From positions 13,289,693-13,353,692 of the forward strand of contig NC_054534.1 of assembly GCF_017654505.1 (NCBI RefSeq): a stretch of DNA of 64,000 nt. The letters are read 5' to 3'. This DNA is from Polyodon spathula. Taxonomy: Eukaryota; Chordata; Actinopteri; Acipenseriformes; Polyodontidae. This document shows, in pieces, positions 37,430-59,320 of this stretch; positions within the stretch are counted from its first letter, which is position 1, and each line of letters opens with the position of its first letter. Below the pieces are notes generated by a model. It worked only from the letters and a program-made list of their open reading frames with translations. It was not told the origin of the DNA and made no database searches. Position numbers and translations under genes: made by a program.

Positions 37430-39470
37430 GGGTTAGGGCAGCCTCAGCAAGCACAAGTAACCCTAATACTGATCATTCAGATTTCAGTGCATAACAGCTT
37501 CTATTGCAAACAGTACTCGACAGAAAATGATCCAAGGAGAAAAAAACAAAAACACTGAGTGCTTGATATCTACTGTTTGTCTGCTGCATGGAAATGAAAA
37601 AATCATATTTGTTTAAACCTGCATTTAAACCAGAAGAACTCTTTTAGGTGTGGGCAAAGCCAAAACGCAAAACATACTGATTAGAGTAAGACAGGAATAG
37701 AGTAATGTAACACTGTGTGCCTCCAATATGTTCCAGTGACTGGCTCAAATCTTGTTTTATGACACTGACTGGTTAGAATCCTAGCGTGACAGCTTAGTTC
37801 TGTGGTCCTTCTTAAAGATCGTGTTTTTTTCATTAAGATGACTTATACCCAAACAGACTCCATGCCAAGTGTTGAATGTTTGGAAGTCAACTCCAAACTT
37901 TGGATCCTATAACCTTTGGAACTACAGATTAACAGTTCAAGCAATGCTGTCAATGATACACGAATAAGAAAACCACCCAGTCCAAACTTTTGGGGTGGAA
38001 ATAAAGTTCTACACAGAACTGATTGGCTGATGACGTTCCAATCCCATATGGTTAAACAAGTACAACCCATGGGTTGGATCTCATTTCTAATTGGAGAGAT
38101 TGCATATCTACACAAGGTTACATTCCATAGCAACAGTTTTTTGATTGACCATTTTTAATGTAAGCTCAAAAGTATGGAGTCTGTAAAATTATAAAACGAT
38201 GGTAAACAAACATGATTGTAATTGATTACTCTTAATCAGTTGCCAGGTTGTTGTATTTGGTAGTGTGTTTATAGTACAGCCTCAGAGTGTGTTTTGGGCT
38301 GAATTCAGTTCTGTTGCTTCAGTTTTTTTACTTTTACTTTTTTTAAATTTTATTTTAATTAACTTTTTTTATGTGCATAAAAATGTGTGAGTAGTTTTAA
38401 CAGAAAAGGAAAATGGAGGTGAGCCATTGAACAAAAATAAATTCCCATTAGAAATCCAACAGTAGCCATTTATTTGCAGTAAACTTTGTCATTTATACTT
38501 AATATAAATCATGTACTGTAGAACAACATAGCTAAAATTGCTACATGTTCAAAATGAGTGTAACCTTATATTTTATTTCACATTGTATAACTATTTACTG
38601 TTCAATTTTAGCTATTTTGTTACATTAAATAATGATCAAATATCTAGACTTCAGAATGAAGTACTTACTGTATCTTCACACTACATCATATATCTCCAAA
38701 TCATATAAAGTACTGTCATATTTCATATGTATGTATATATGTATGTACGGACCTATGCATTATCAGGTTTGCATTGGTAATTAACTTATTTTTAAACCCA
38801 AAAAACAAATCCTATCAAATCCATTTCTAAATCCTATCTTTGATTATACATAAACTTTTTTTTTTTTGTCTGGGAGAATGTATTTTCATTCTGGCATTTG
38901 TCATTGATAAAAATCTAAATAAATGTTGAATATGTAGTTGGTAAAACCTTTTTTTTTTATTTAATAATAACTGTAACTGATCTGGGGGAACTTGATATCT
39001 GACTATCAATTTACCTAAAATCATATATTTCTGGGTTCACATATGAAACTTTTTACTCTGTAATTTGAAAACAAAATAATAATAACTAAGCTTTAATGTT
39101 TTATTAAAGTGAGTCTATTTTTAATGATCCAAACACAATTGGATACTTAACAGAACTTGCTTTTATTAAGGTGTCATTTATACCCCCCTGTAGTGACATC
39201 AATAAATCAATTACAATACAACATTCATGGACAAAAAATAATAATAATCTCATTACAACTTTGGAATTACCATATATACCTCAGTAGTCTACCTATCTAA
39301 TGTCTTGAATTCTCACTAACTAAAAAATATTTGAAATATAATTTGTTTCCTATTAGTTTTCTTTTTTTGTGATGATATACTGTGGTATCAAATAAACATG
39401 TATCTAGGTTGGCTGATCTATGTTATTTAACATCGCTAGTGCAATTCAGGCTTAAGTAGTTTTTATAAAT
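37430..39470. other. intergenic AT-rich DNA, no gene seen
   Basis: Small opposite-strand frames at 37843-38133 are shadows of each other and have no family. The rest is AT-rich. Confidence 0.45.
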
Positions 39471-39479
39471 TTATTCAGG

Positions 39480-39870
39480 GGAAGTTGCAAAGTGACACTA
39501 ACAGCAACTGTGATTTGGCACTTGCATGGATGCATAAAACAAAGCACCACAAGCAGATTTTAATTAAGCAGGTCAGTTGGCTTCATTGTCCTAAAGGTGG
39601 TGGGTCAAACATTGCAGGGAGAGCAGGGCAGCTGCCAACGCCTTCCAGTAAGTGGTTAACAAACTGGCAGCAGCATGTAGCTTCTAATAAAAGCTTGCCT
39701 AATTCACTAAGAAAAGCTCTAATTAGGAAAGCAATAATTATCTGTGTAATTGCTTTAAATTACCCTGCTAACAGCAAGTGTGAAGCAATAATTCCACAGA
39801 ACACAGATGTTGGAGGCTGCTGACACAGTACAGTATTCCCTGACCATTGCCTTGCTCTGCTGCCATCTAA
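39480..39870. other. candidate conserved non-coding element (best of the window)
   Basis: About 390 bp of non-repetitive sequence crowded with homeodomain-type sites: CAGATTTTAATTAAGCAGGT, GCTCTAATTAGGAAAGCAAT, AATTATCTGTGTAATTGC. It also has CAGCTG (E-box), AGGGCAGCTGCCAACGCCTT and ATTGCAGGGAGAGCAGG. The 112-codon frame across it (39485-39823 +) looks incidental. The dense TAAT-core spacing resembles developmental enhancers; not tested by alignment. Confidence 0.45.
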
Positions 39871-40439
39871 AGGTAAATTAAGAGTACTGTTTGTTTCCTA
39901 TTATCATTTTGACCTAGCAGTCCGTTTACTGAGATTAGTCAGTCAGAAGTAATTAGAAATGTTATTGTGGTATGTTAGAGTAAAAAAAATAAAAATAAAT
40001 TCCCTGGCCGTATTTCAAAACTGGACACAATAGCAAAAAAAAAAGTTCTATATACCAGTTGGCTTATGCAGCGATAAAGTAACTTATATGCAGCGATCAC
40101 CTAACTGAACTATCCTGGCTAGAATATAATTGAAGTCAAGGAAAACAGGCCCCTGATTGTATCTTTCCAGTTATTGTCACATACTGGTTAATATCACTCA
40201 TTAAAACAACTGAATTCCTTATCATATTTATATGTTTCATATAACCGTAGGACAATTTTGCACACTGCAAATTTACACTATATAGTATTTCTGTAAATTA
40301 CTAACTAAACACTATTGTTGTCAATGGAATACCTAGTTGCAATAGCTAGTTATTATCACAATTTTGCTCTGTCCCAAGATAATAAAAGGGTTTTTACATG
40401 CTTCCTCAAACCAAATGTTAATTTGTTTTTCTTTGATTG

Positions 40440-40700
40440 ACATACAGAAGCCTAGCCAGGGTTCAATAACTGCGTAAAGAGCTGCAAAGGACACTGTTCT
40501 GAAGAGCCACGTCATGGCTGACTGTATGACTTTTTGTGCTCTTAAGATCCTGGTCTTTGTGGCAGCCTGCGTTGAATGGAAAACTCATTTCAGCCTGATT
40601 AATTTTTTGGTGGGCTCTCATCATCGGGTTACAGGGTTCCACCTTTGCCAAAAGGGTAGCAAAATATAACCCAACAGTATCCAACATTTGACACTGGCCA
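40440..40700. other. possible conserved non-coding element
   Basis: A balanced, unique stretch with GCCTGATTAATTTTTTGGTG and GAGCCACGTCATGGCTGACT (CRE-like) motifs, without repeat. Confidence 0.25.
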
Positions 40701-41559
40701 AGTCAGGAGAAAGTAAACAAAGGAGTTCAGAGGAGTTATTGTGTTGTCTTTTCGGTCAAGTATAGGTTATGACCTTAATTAGGAGTTATAACTTATACAT
40801 GATTGTGATTCTTCTTTATGCTCATAAAATTAACAAAGCCCTTTTTGTGTTCTTGTGGATTTACTTGGCAAATTAACGACTGAGTTTTATTCAGTTTTAT
40901 TTTCGAAGCTCATTAATGATGTGAGCTCTGACACTATACTATAGCAAGACAGATATCTTGTTCCATCAGTCTGGAACCTTTAAATAGTACATCTATTTTC
41001 GATTAGATACATTGATTTTATTGTTGATTTTATTTTTCAAAAATCTAGTTTTATAGACCGTGCTTAGCGTCATTTTAAACAAACAAGCATAAAGTTAAAC
41101 AAAAAAGTGCTCCAGGAAAATGTAGAATAATATCTCCCCTTTTATATGCACTTGTTTATGACTATTTGGATAATTTTGCTTTAAGACATGAATTGGCATA
41201 TTACAAAAAGGCAATAAGAAATCAATTATACATTTCCTTGTCAAATGTAATTGGTATTAAAATGTTTGGCTTACCTTTGTTTCAAGCCCACATTGCTTCT
41301 TCTACAAGATCTTTTTTAAAAGTAGCTTAATATGGTAAACGGGCAACAACAATGCATTCTTAAAATATGTTACAGATCTGATGAGATTATCACAACCAGA
41401 ATGAGCTGATTAGGTACAAAACTCAATCACAAAATACACTGTGTGTGGAGAATGTGGACGCTACTGTCTAATTTTATAGTTTAAAACATTTCTGTAACAT
41501 CACCTTTTGATCTTTTGACTGATTCATTCTATGAATCTTCTAACTAAAAGTGGCTGTGT

Positions 41560-42440
41560 GACTTTGAAGAGAAGTGGGTGTGAGAGTTAAACTCAGCTTT
41601 TCATTTATTCCATTTAAACATTGTGCAAACAAGCTTACAGCCCTTTTCAAATCATTTTGAAAATTGGTGCTAAACTGTTTTAAAAGTTTAGCACCAGAGA
41701 GCCTAACAGTGCTAAATGATGAAACCCTGAGCTAATCAAGCCCCCTCACCACACAATTGGATCTCTCAGAATGGTGTGCTTTACAGCTCTTTGCAGCTGT
41801 CAGTTACTCATCCATACCTATGAATCATTCAGTAGTGGTGCATTTAGAAATACTAAAGGAAACTTGTTTAAACTAGAAGTCTTTTTGAATGTCTTTAGTT
41901 ATTGAAACCTGGTTAGTCAGTCAATGAAAAATGGATTTACATTTGCAAATGTTTGATGAATAAGGTTCTATATCTCTGTGCTATTTGTGTTCCACCTTCT
42001 AATGAAAATGCGAGTGGATTGTGGCCAACTTTGCTGGGTCGTTTAGGAAATAGCTGGTTGTTAAGCACATAAAAAGACATTGTAGCTGAGGCCTTTAGAC
42101 CGCTCACCATTATGCAGCATCCACTCAGTCCCTCAAAAACTCTATTAAAGCTTTGCAGGATGTTTACACTTAGATTTGTTTCCTTCTACAAAGTCTTTTA
42201 CATTAAGTAATATTTTCAGCTTCCGGACATAAGATTGGAGTATAATTGTTAAAGGCAAGTCTTTGGGCAATTAAGAAACCACTTACATTTGTTATAAAAT
42301 GCCTTGACGTTGACTGGAGCCATCTGAGTTGAATTAAAGCTAACACTGTACTCTAAAGCTCAAAGATCAATTAAACAAGGGTCTCAAAACCTATGCCTCA
42401 GAAGTGATTTTACATCGAGCAACTTTTGCTCTTCAAGCAT
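41560..42440. other. possible conserved non-coding region with hairpin
   Basis: Non-repetitive sequence with little simple repeat, containing an 11-bp perfect stem hairpin at 41666-41695 and mixed motifs. Small frames only. Confidence 0.25.
41666..41695. repeat. hairpin, 11-bp perfect stem, 8-nt loop
   Basis: GGTGCTAAACT and AGTTTAGCACC flank the loop GTTTTAAA. Confidence 0.9.
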
Positions 42441-43038
42441 CCGTGGGATATAAAATCAGGCTGAAGTCAAAATTAAACAATATATTTGCTGTTAATCTTT
42501 AATAGCATCTTACTTTTAATTATACAAAAAAAAAAAATAATACACCAAACAGTAAAGTCATAATTTCATCTTCAGTTTCTAGTGGCACGGGTTAGTTAAC
42601 CTATATCACGTGACCAGAACCCTTGATGCAATTAAAGCCTCTTGTATACTAAGGTGTACTACAGGTCTTATAACATGGCATTAAGATATAAGGACTGCTT
42701 TAACAGTTGGCAAACATAATTGCCTACCCCAATGTCACTCTTTCAAACGTACCTGATAAAAGCAACAACACTGGAACATGAAAGCAATACACATTTCAAA
42801 AAAGGAACCAGAGAAATTGAAAAATGTCATGTCACCAGACCCACAGTAAGGAGTACAGTAAGGATTTGTGTTCATTATGTCGGCAATAACACTTCTCAGT
42901 GTGTGCATTGTAGTGTGATACACCATGCCAAATCTTTTGGGAAAAGGCGAGGGGTGTAGTGTAAAGGAGTGTCGGAACGAAACGACTTTCAAAGGCAACA
43001 ACTGTTTATGACAAAAGTGTGCAAACAAAAACATTGAA

Positions 43039-43039
<1 letters not shown>

Positions 43040-43085
<46 letters not shown>
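43040..43085. repeat. (AAT)n microsatellite
   Basis: About 15 AAT units. Confidence 0.97.
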
Positions 43086-44154
43086 CAAACTTAAGTATGT
43101 TGGTATCTGATATATTTTAAAGAGCAAAAGGACAATTCACTTTTTTCAGGACTTGCAGTATTCTAGGTTTCTGGTAGGCGTTAATGAAGCGTTTATTGTT
43201 TTATTGTTTTTTATATGCTGTAATTCATAATGAAGTAAAATAGTAAAATAGTCCTTGTCATTTTAATTTTTCATTTTTATTAGATCATTTTTAGTCAGAA
43301 ATCTGTGTTTTAGGTTATCAGGCTTGCCTTTAGCATTATGCAAGAGGTAATGTCAAGCACATTTACACAGGATAATGTGTACTTACAAAATGAATGAAAT
43401 GTTCACCATTACCAGATATACCGGTATGTGTTTATTAACTATAACAACCATATTTAAAAGAACTTTCCATTCAAACCCAACCATGCTTATGAAACCAATA
43501 TTTTTTTTTTTTAAATGATGCTCAATGATAACAACATATTAGTTTAAGGTTCTTTCAAGTTTAAATTGTTCATACTCTGCAATGATAACCTTTAAAACTC
43601 AGCCCATTGACTTGCAAGACTCTTGCTCCCTCTAGTGTTCTGGTTCAGCGGACAGCCAGATACACTTAATAGACTGTATTACTCCCTCATTGTACTAATT
43701 ACCAGAAGAGGTTTTCCAAGATGTGGTCCTTTTTAAATGTGTTACACAGGCTGACCAGTACCACAATAACCCTGCTAAAAATTCCAGCAAATGGAGATTA
43801 GCCAAGTGTGGGCAATTGGCACAGGCATTTATTAGAGTCTTACTGGACACATAATTTCGCACAGTATCTTTTATGCAGAAAACCAGGAGTGATTTCTTCC
43901 AGCCCTGACTTTGACCTACAGCATCAGTTTAAAGATTTGTATACTGGATGTGATGCTATTGTCTGAATTTTTATCATCCAGGAATCAAAAAGTTCCATGA
44001 CTACAACATGGCAGGCCACAGGTCAAAGTGAAGAGTATTTTTACACTGAAAATATGAAGTCGTTTTCTGTTTATTACTGATGTGTTGATGAAGTCAAAAT
44101 ATGATTTACATAATCCTATAAACTCATCTGATGATAATAGTATTAATATTACTA

Positions 44155-44158
44155 CTAC

Positions 44159-44204
<46 letters not shown>

Positions 44205-44206
44205 TA
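44155..44206. repeat. (AAT)n microsatellite
   Basis: About 17 units, preceded by ACT repeats. Confidence 0.96.
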
Positions 44207-44209
44207 AAT

Positions 44210-46559
44210 ACCTTGCACATTTACCAGTATCAAGTAATGTAGATTAAAATACATTACTTTTATGCCCCCTAGGGGGCATTACAAACTACAACATAAAATA
44301 CTCACTTTTTTAAAAGCTTACAAACTGGCAAATAAGCAGTGAGCCAACTGTCAGTGAAGTTACTACACAAAGCTATTGGGTGCAAAGCAACTCAATTGTT
44401 TTCATAAAAACACAATGCAAATCCATCTCATTCTACAGGCAGATGGTATCACGTTTAAATCCATACATCTCACAGAAACAACTACTGTATATCGGATTTG
44501 CTATCTACTGTACAAATGTTTTAAAAACTAGATTACAATTGTTACATTTTACTTTTACAGCTCATGTATCATTTGTCAGCTACTTTTCACTCTGATAAAC
44601 CTTTTTTAATACTATTGTTTTTACTGTTTCATTTGTAACATTTTGATTTTATTTGGTTGTAATAAAATGCTACAGTATGTGTTCCTGGTTCTCTAATAAG
44701 ACTAAAGCCTTTAGGATGGTCTTGCATTTCGCTGCTAAACTTTTTAAAAAATAACAAATCAGTTTACTGCACATACTCTTTTTTTCATCCTTTTATTCCA
44801 TCATCTGAAGTATCTTAACAAAAACTTAAATGTTTTATTATTTACTTCATTAGTCTGTGTGCCCTGAATCTACGTGAATGAGTGTTCCCGATGTTGACCT
44901 ATTGATCTACAATTGCGCTGTAACCATCCATCTTTCAAACTCCCATTCAGTTTGTTTGTTTTCAAAGTGAAGTCTGCTGCTGAAGGGATGCTATACAACA
45001 GATTATTAAACTTATTATCAAAAGGTATTACCCAGCATTAAAAGTAGTCATCCAGAACTGTATCAGTCATAAACTAAAACTTCTTCGTCTTCTCGATGGA
45101 CGTTTGACAAGTGTCTGTTTTCAGACATAAGGTACTGAATCTTTAGTACTGTAATACAAACTTTTCAAAAGTATATTGTGTGCAATTCAGTCAAGTACAG
45201 TGTTGAGGAGTAACACATTACTCTAACTTGATACAATTTTTCAGGTAACAATGTGGTAATGCATTATATGTTATGGAAAAAATAACGTCACCTTTAGAGA
45301 CATTAAAAATAAATAAATAAATAAATAAGGGACCATTGCTAATGCATAATCTGGAAATCATAAAACGATCACAGGAAAGCTAAATTTTAGGCCATTATTT
45401 GTAGGCAATATTCCCATCTGACAGTTCCTCTTCTTTTACTGTAATTTAAGGTTGGTTTTAAGCCATAGACTACTTTACAGGTGCCTACTTCAAACAGTAA
45501 TTACCATTTGATCATTCAGTTTGTTGTAAGTTACTGATAAGTCTGTGCAAATATGTAAAAAACAGGAGTCACTGTTTTTAAATTCTACAATTACCACATC
45601 TCATTTAATAAAATGGTGTAAGGTGTTGCTGCTGGCAGTCATGTAGGATATTTTCTGAACTCATTAGTTTGATTGTATACTCTGCATATTTTTTAGACTT
45701 CAAAAAGGATAATTGCTTAAAAAAAAAAAATTCACAATAGAAGTATCTGATTTGTGTTTTGGGGAAGTAGAACACGTTGATGGTGCAGATTAGGCTGTTG
45801 GGCAATTGGTAGGCTAGGGTACTACTCAAAAGATTTGTTTGTCAAAGGGGTATACGATAAGTTTTTATTTACAACTCATTTTCCACTTGTATGATCATAG
45901 GACTTGAATGGAAAACTTTTTGATTTAGTTTTTGTAAAAAGAATTCTGGGAACAGTTGCAAGGTTTGGATCATAGAGTGCCACCTTTAGTTCAAATTAAA
46001 CTCCTACATTCCTGCTAGAAATGTATGGTTCTGTATCTGTGTAGTATTGTTTTGATTGAAGGTGGTACTTTATGAGAAATATTGTATCAAACTTCAGTCA
46101 TACGGATGCCCAGAGTAATGAGCTAAGCAGGTCATAAACAGCTTCTGACACTTTTGTCACTATTATCACAGAGCCAAAGACTATTCTAGTGAACATAGCT
46201 GCTGCCTTTTTGAAAAAGTCTCTGAGCTCTGTGAACCGAACAGAAAAAAACTGCCAATACAGGATGCAGCTAGGACATTTCCTGATAAATAAAATTTGTT
46301 TTAGCAACTATAGCAATAGGTGCCAAAAAAAAAAAAAAAATAATCCAATAGTTGCATCTACTGTAGGTACTGCAATAATGTTCTGTATTCTATAAGTCCA
46401 TTATTTAGAGTTCATAGGACAAGCTGTGGATTTATACAACTACTGCAGTCAGTCAGTGTGGTTTAAAACATTTACTAGCATATATAAATAAGAGGAAGCT
46501 AAAAAATCCAAAAGTGTTAATTTCAGGATATTAACAGTCAATGTCTTTTATATTTAGAC
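44210..46559. other. intergenic DNA (or distal SMAD2 3' UTR), no gene seen
   Basis: AT-rich unique DNA without repeats that I recognise. It lies downstream of the SMAD2 stop, so a very long 3' UTR could reach into it. Confidence 0.4.
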
Positions 46560-46749
46560 AAGAACACTCAGAAGTCACCAAGGTCATGAGAATTAAAACC
46601 TTTATTAGTGTATTCATGTAGTCTGCATATGCAACACGCTTGAAGCTTATTGTCCGAGGTTCACGTGTTCTACCAATACATCATTCTACTGGTAAAACAA
46701 GCTCACAAACTATTAAATGCTTCACCAAAAAGGAAAAAAAAGAAGAAAA

Positions 46750-46753
<4 letters not shown>

Positions 46754-46814
<61 letters not shown>
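46754..46814. repeat. (AT)n microsatellite, probably in SMAD2 3' UTR
   Basis: About 61 bp of AT repeat. Confidence 0.97.
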
Positions 46815-46821
<7 letters not shown>

Positions 46822-47929
46822 AATCTGGCCCATTTTCTTTGCTATTTGGTATCATTTCCACACCCATTCCTTTATGGCAAAAGTAACCTTCTCTTGGCCT
46901 CTATACAACCACTGTATAATAAAAGCTATAACACTGGCCACATTTTTGTTCCCAAAGCTAATCACCACTAGTTGCACTTACAAAGTACAATTACTAGTGT
47001 AATAAGATAGGAATCAACAATGAAAAGAGGAAAGACATTTAAAAATCTTGCTACTGCCACAATAGGGAAAGAAATGACAGACAGCTAGATCAAGAGTCGT
47101 TAGTAAGGTGTACATAAAAGTTATTTTTACAAGTTACAGAAAAAACCCTTTCTGCAGTCTTAATATACTTCTTCGTCCCCTAGGCAGACTGCTTGAACAT
47201 CAAGATGACTCAAATTTGCTCAGTGTCCAAGGCTTCACAATGGGTACTGTATGAAGATAAAGGATCTAATAATTATTTTGAAATAGCCGTTACTTTATCA
47301 CAGTTCATTAAGAATCTACTTCATAAGGCAACATGCCCCATGTTTAAAACACATTAATTATTCTGCCATGTAATAGAATAAAAACGCAGGTCAAAGGCAT
47401 TTCAAGTTAATGGAGCTGTGAAAGACCTTTTTATTGCACATTATATAAAGAGGAGAAAAGAGAAAGCCAATTAATTCTAGGAGATGTCAGTTTGCCAGTA
47501 AGAAAAAAAAAAAAAAAAGTTGGCTAACTAGGCAGTATTCAGTGCTACTGAAAGCACATAAAAAACCACAAGTAAGCTTATTTCAAGATGATTCATACTT
47601 GTTTCATTTGTTTGCTTCCATTTAAGCAGATCCATTTAAAAAAAAAAACAGGATGTGGTCTAAAAACATGTTTAATAAAAAGGAAAAAAATGAATTGGAC
47701 TAGCTTTTATTAAAAAAAAAAAAAAAAAAAAAAAGATAAAAGCAATTTGATTACAATAGAAAAGGGTAGCCTTAAAGGAATTCTACTGGGCACTGTAGGT
47801 ACGTAATACAAGTTCATTGCCAGCTTTTGTGCTTACCCTAACCTAAAGGATCAATATAAAGATCAATAAAAACTTTATTGTACGGTACCGTGAGGTTTTC
47901 TTTCTTTTTGGCAGGGGCATAACGTGCAT

Positions 47930-47930
<1 letters not shown>

Positions 47931-48001
<71 letters not shown>
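47931..48001. repeat. (AT)n microsatellite in SMAD2 3' UTR
   Basis: About 71 bp of AT repeat, about 410 nt after the stop codon. Confidence 0.97.
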
Positions 48002-48002
<1 letters not shown>

Positions 48003-48408
48003 CAGTTTTGACATTTGTTTGTGAAGGGGGAAAAAAAGGCTAGACAGTATAAGTTAATTTGGATAATAATCCATCAAGTTTACCACTTATTGTTTATCCA
48101 TCTTGATTTAGACATTTAAAAAAGACATTTTTTCAATGCTATGCATGTAATAAACAGGAACACCCTCCCCATGTCCATCCCACCCTACCTTTTTAAGTAG
48201 AGTTATAATTGAGTTCTAGAGACTAAAACATTTACTATTCAGGGGATTGGGGACAGAATAAAAACAAGGTGCATAAAGCTGATGGGACATCAAGTGCCAT
48301 TTCTGTTTTTAACAGTGAACAGTCTGTAGGGTCACAAACAAGTACTATGAAAGAAATTAAGCCTGTTATTTGGACTCAGTTATATTTGTCTCTGTCCAGA
48401 AAACGGTA

Positions 48409-56884
<8,476 letters not shown>

Positions 56885-57788
56885 CTGTGCACAGAAATTG
56901 AAAAAAAAAAATTGATGTAAACATGGGGCATGGTTCATTCAAAAATACCATGATGAGATTATAACATGGACAAAAAAAAAAACACACAAAAATGGCCTCT
57001 TTCATTTGAGTTTTTGTAAGGAATCTAATTTATACTGGTAAAGTACACCATCTCACTTTAAACTCACTTTAAAAAAAGTTCTCATATAAAAGAGGCCTGC
57101 AGAATGGAGAAACAAAAAACATGCAACGAAGAAATGGAAAAAAGTTCCCATAGCTAAAACTTTGTAATCAGTTGCATTACAGCTCTGTGGTTGAACTAGG
57201 AGACTTCAGAATGAGATGACATTTAGGTTTACATTTTGGAGAAAGGTAAACAGGTTACTTACATTAACATTTTAATATGAAAAAATAAAGCAAAACACAA
57301 CGTTTGTTATAGACCGCTCCATGAAATAACCCCCTAGTGCCACCAGAGCTTTTTAAAATACTGCTGAATAACCAAGACAACGTTTATAAAACTCGAGTCC
57401 ACCTTTTTTTTTTGTTTGATAAACTCCTCAAGATTTAACCTTAAATCTTCTCGGCAATTAAAACAATACATCACGATGCTTTATTTTAGGGAAACATTAA
57501 TATACTTGAGCCTCCTTATGATAGACTAGTTTGGGATACAAAAAAGTTAAGATACAGAAACATATTGACATATGTATGGATGTTAAATACAACTGCCAAT
57601 GGACAAACAGGAGCAGTTCCAGAAACAAAATATGGAATGGAAAACAAGACTTGTGAATACTTTGATGGTTGTGACAATATATACTGGAGGTACATCATCA
57701 GAATCCGATATATAATGAATGAAGCCCTGCCCCTTTCAAGATTATTTCATTGTCTACGGCACTCTCTGAAATGGGACTGAATTTCAAC

Positions 57789-57820
<32 letters not shown>

Positions 57821-57977
57821 GAAGTTAACTTTAAATCTACTTTATATATGACCAGTGACATTGAGGCCAACAGTTGTGCGAGTCTCCTGTGTACTTTACA
57901 GGCCTCTATTAAACAAAAAAATTGACCTGAAGTTATGCACAACAAATTGCGAAATTGCAAAGCATTGGGTAATTCTC
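56885..57977 (-). other. SMAD2: SMAD2 intron 2, unique part
   Basis: AT-rich intronic DNA with a T-run at 57789-57813. An open frame at 57565-57780 (+) has no recognisable similarity and is most likely chance. Intron 2 continues to the end of the window, because exon 2 is not seen. Confidence 0.6.
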
Positions 57978-58403
57978 ATAACGCTCATTCCCTGAAATAG
58001 AAATGTAACCATTTCCAAAAGGCTATCTACCTCCTAAAGACCCAAATCCTGAATACTTTATACCAAAGCTGCTCGTTGAGCACGCGACGCAGTCGTGACC
58101 CCGTCCCAAGGGATCAAACGTGCAGTCAAAGATCTCTGTATCATTTTTCCTTTAAGCCTGCTGCAAATAATGGACGGAGCGACCTTGACGATTAATGGTT
58201 ATATCTCCATTTCAGGAAATCAGGGTTATGATAATAACCTAACGTTCCCTTTCAAGTATGAAATGTAACCATTACCGCGGGTTGATTCCTGGGAGGCAAA
58301 GACGTCTATCTCTGCTCACCACCTCTGGGTGAAGCGCTCACTCTGAGGCGCTGTGAACTCTCCTTGAGAGGTCCACCGCCCTGGGCACATCAACTGCCCA
58401 CAG

Positions 58404-58690
58404 TTAGAGGAGGTTCTTGTGCGCCCATAGCAAAAGATTGCGGGCCACAAGGAGACTGGGCCACCGCAGGCCATCCTGGTGGTTGATGTAGGTCCCCACT
58501 ATTATGTTGTCTGAGTGGACAAGCCTATGTCTCCCTTGAACATCCTGCAAGGCCAGGTAAACCTGTCGGCAGCAATAAAACATTGATGTGGACACCCTTC
58601 CATGCAGGGTTACACACACCTTCCACACCCCGGCCATTCCACACAGCGCCCCAGCCTAGGCTGGAACCTTCTGTGGTGACGACCTCCCTT
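58404..58690 (-). pseudogene. DIRS RNase H domain fragment
   Basis: The minus-strand frames give SSLGWGAVWNGRGVEG and WKGVHINVL. After a frameshift comes YLALQDVQGRHRLVHSDNII, then GTYINHQDGLRWPS and LLLWAHKNLL. The GWGAVWNG, HINVLE-like, SDN and YINHQGG-like motifs are those of the retrotransposon RNase H in DIRS and related elements. The first catalytic Asp appears replaced (EGSS in place of the usual TDAS). Confidence 0.75.
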
Positions 58691-58789
58691 CTGGTGACGC
58701 TACCCAGTGCTACACCTAGACGTAGACGGGACGTCTGATCCATCAAGAAAGTGCTCTTACACAGAGGTGGGACACTGTCAATAGGTGGT

Positions 58790-59320
58790 CGTGATTCAAA
58801 ATGGTCTGGAACACTCTGCGGTTGAACCAGGCCTGCAGAGGGCACTTGTGCAGAAGAGCAAATGGAACCTACTATGAAAGCCTGTGGGCCGGTCCTGAGC
58901 ATCGCCTCTGGTAGTGGGCACAGCCGGCTGTGCCAGTTTTCGTGGCTGCTGTACCCTTGGACGGCAGCCTGCTGTTAGTTTACGTGCCGGAGGTGGTCGC
59001 TTGGGAAGGAGGCGAACCAGCTCCTTAGTGGATTCCTGCATGCAATGAGAGCGCTAAAGCATCTAGTCAACTGTGGGACCAAACGTATGCCCAGGAGTGA
59101 CCAGGGCGTCCAACAGCAGTGCTTTGTCCTTGTCAAGCACCCATGCCTGGGAAAGCCACAGCTGCCTGCTGTCAGCTACCAGCACAGCCAGGTTTCTGCC
59201 TATAGCCTGTCTGAGTTTGGACAACCGGAGCAGGTTTTTGTTCACCAGGCACAACTCATTCAGCTGTTGTGGCGAGGGCCTGTGGTTTGTGGAGAGGGAC
59301 TGCAGCAAATGAGATTGGTA
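58790..59320 (-). pseudogene. DIRS Gag C-terminal part, disrupted
   Basis: The minus-strand reading LCLVNKNLLRLSKLRQAIGR, then DSRQLWLSQAWVLDKDKALL and TPGHTFGP is a pattern I recognise from fish DIRS Gag proteins. It continues after a stop as ESTKELVRLLPKRPPPARKL. Stops and a frame change show it is dead. Its upstream half lies beyond the Tc1 insertion, at 60955-61210. Confidence 0.7.

Larger units (their letters stand above)
46560..48408 (-). other. SMAD2: probable SMAD2 3' UTR, end not fixed
   Basis: This stretch follows the SMAD2 stop codon on the minus strand and holds no ORF of note. It contains several AATAAA hexamers on the minus strand, read as TTTATT at 47874-47879, 47430-47435 and 46601-46606. 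Mammalian SMAD2 has a UTR of several kilobases, so the UTR may run further left. The stretch also contains two long (AT)n tracts (46754-46814 and 47931-48001) and many A-runs, which would be long AU tracts in the mRNA. The boundary given is a guess based on the last listed hexamer. Confidence 0.45.
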
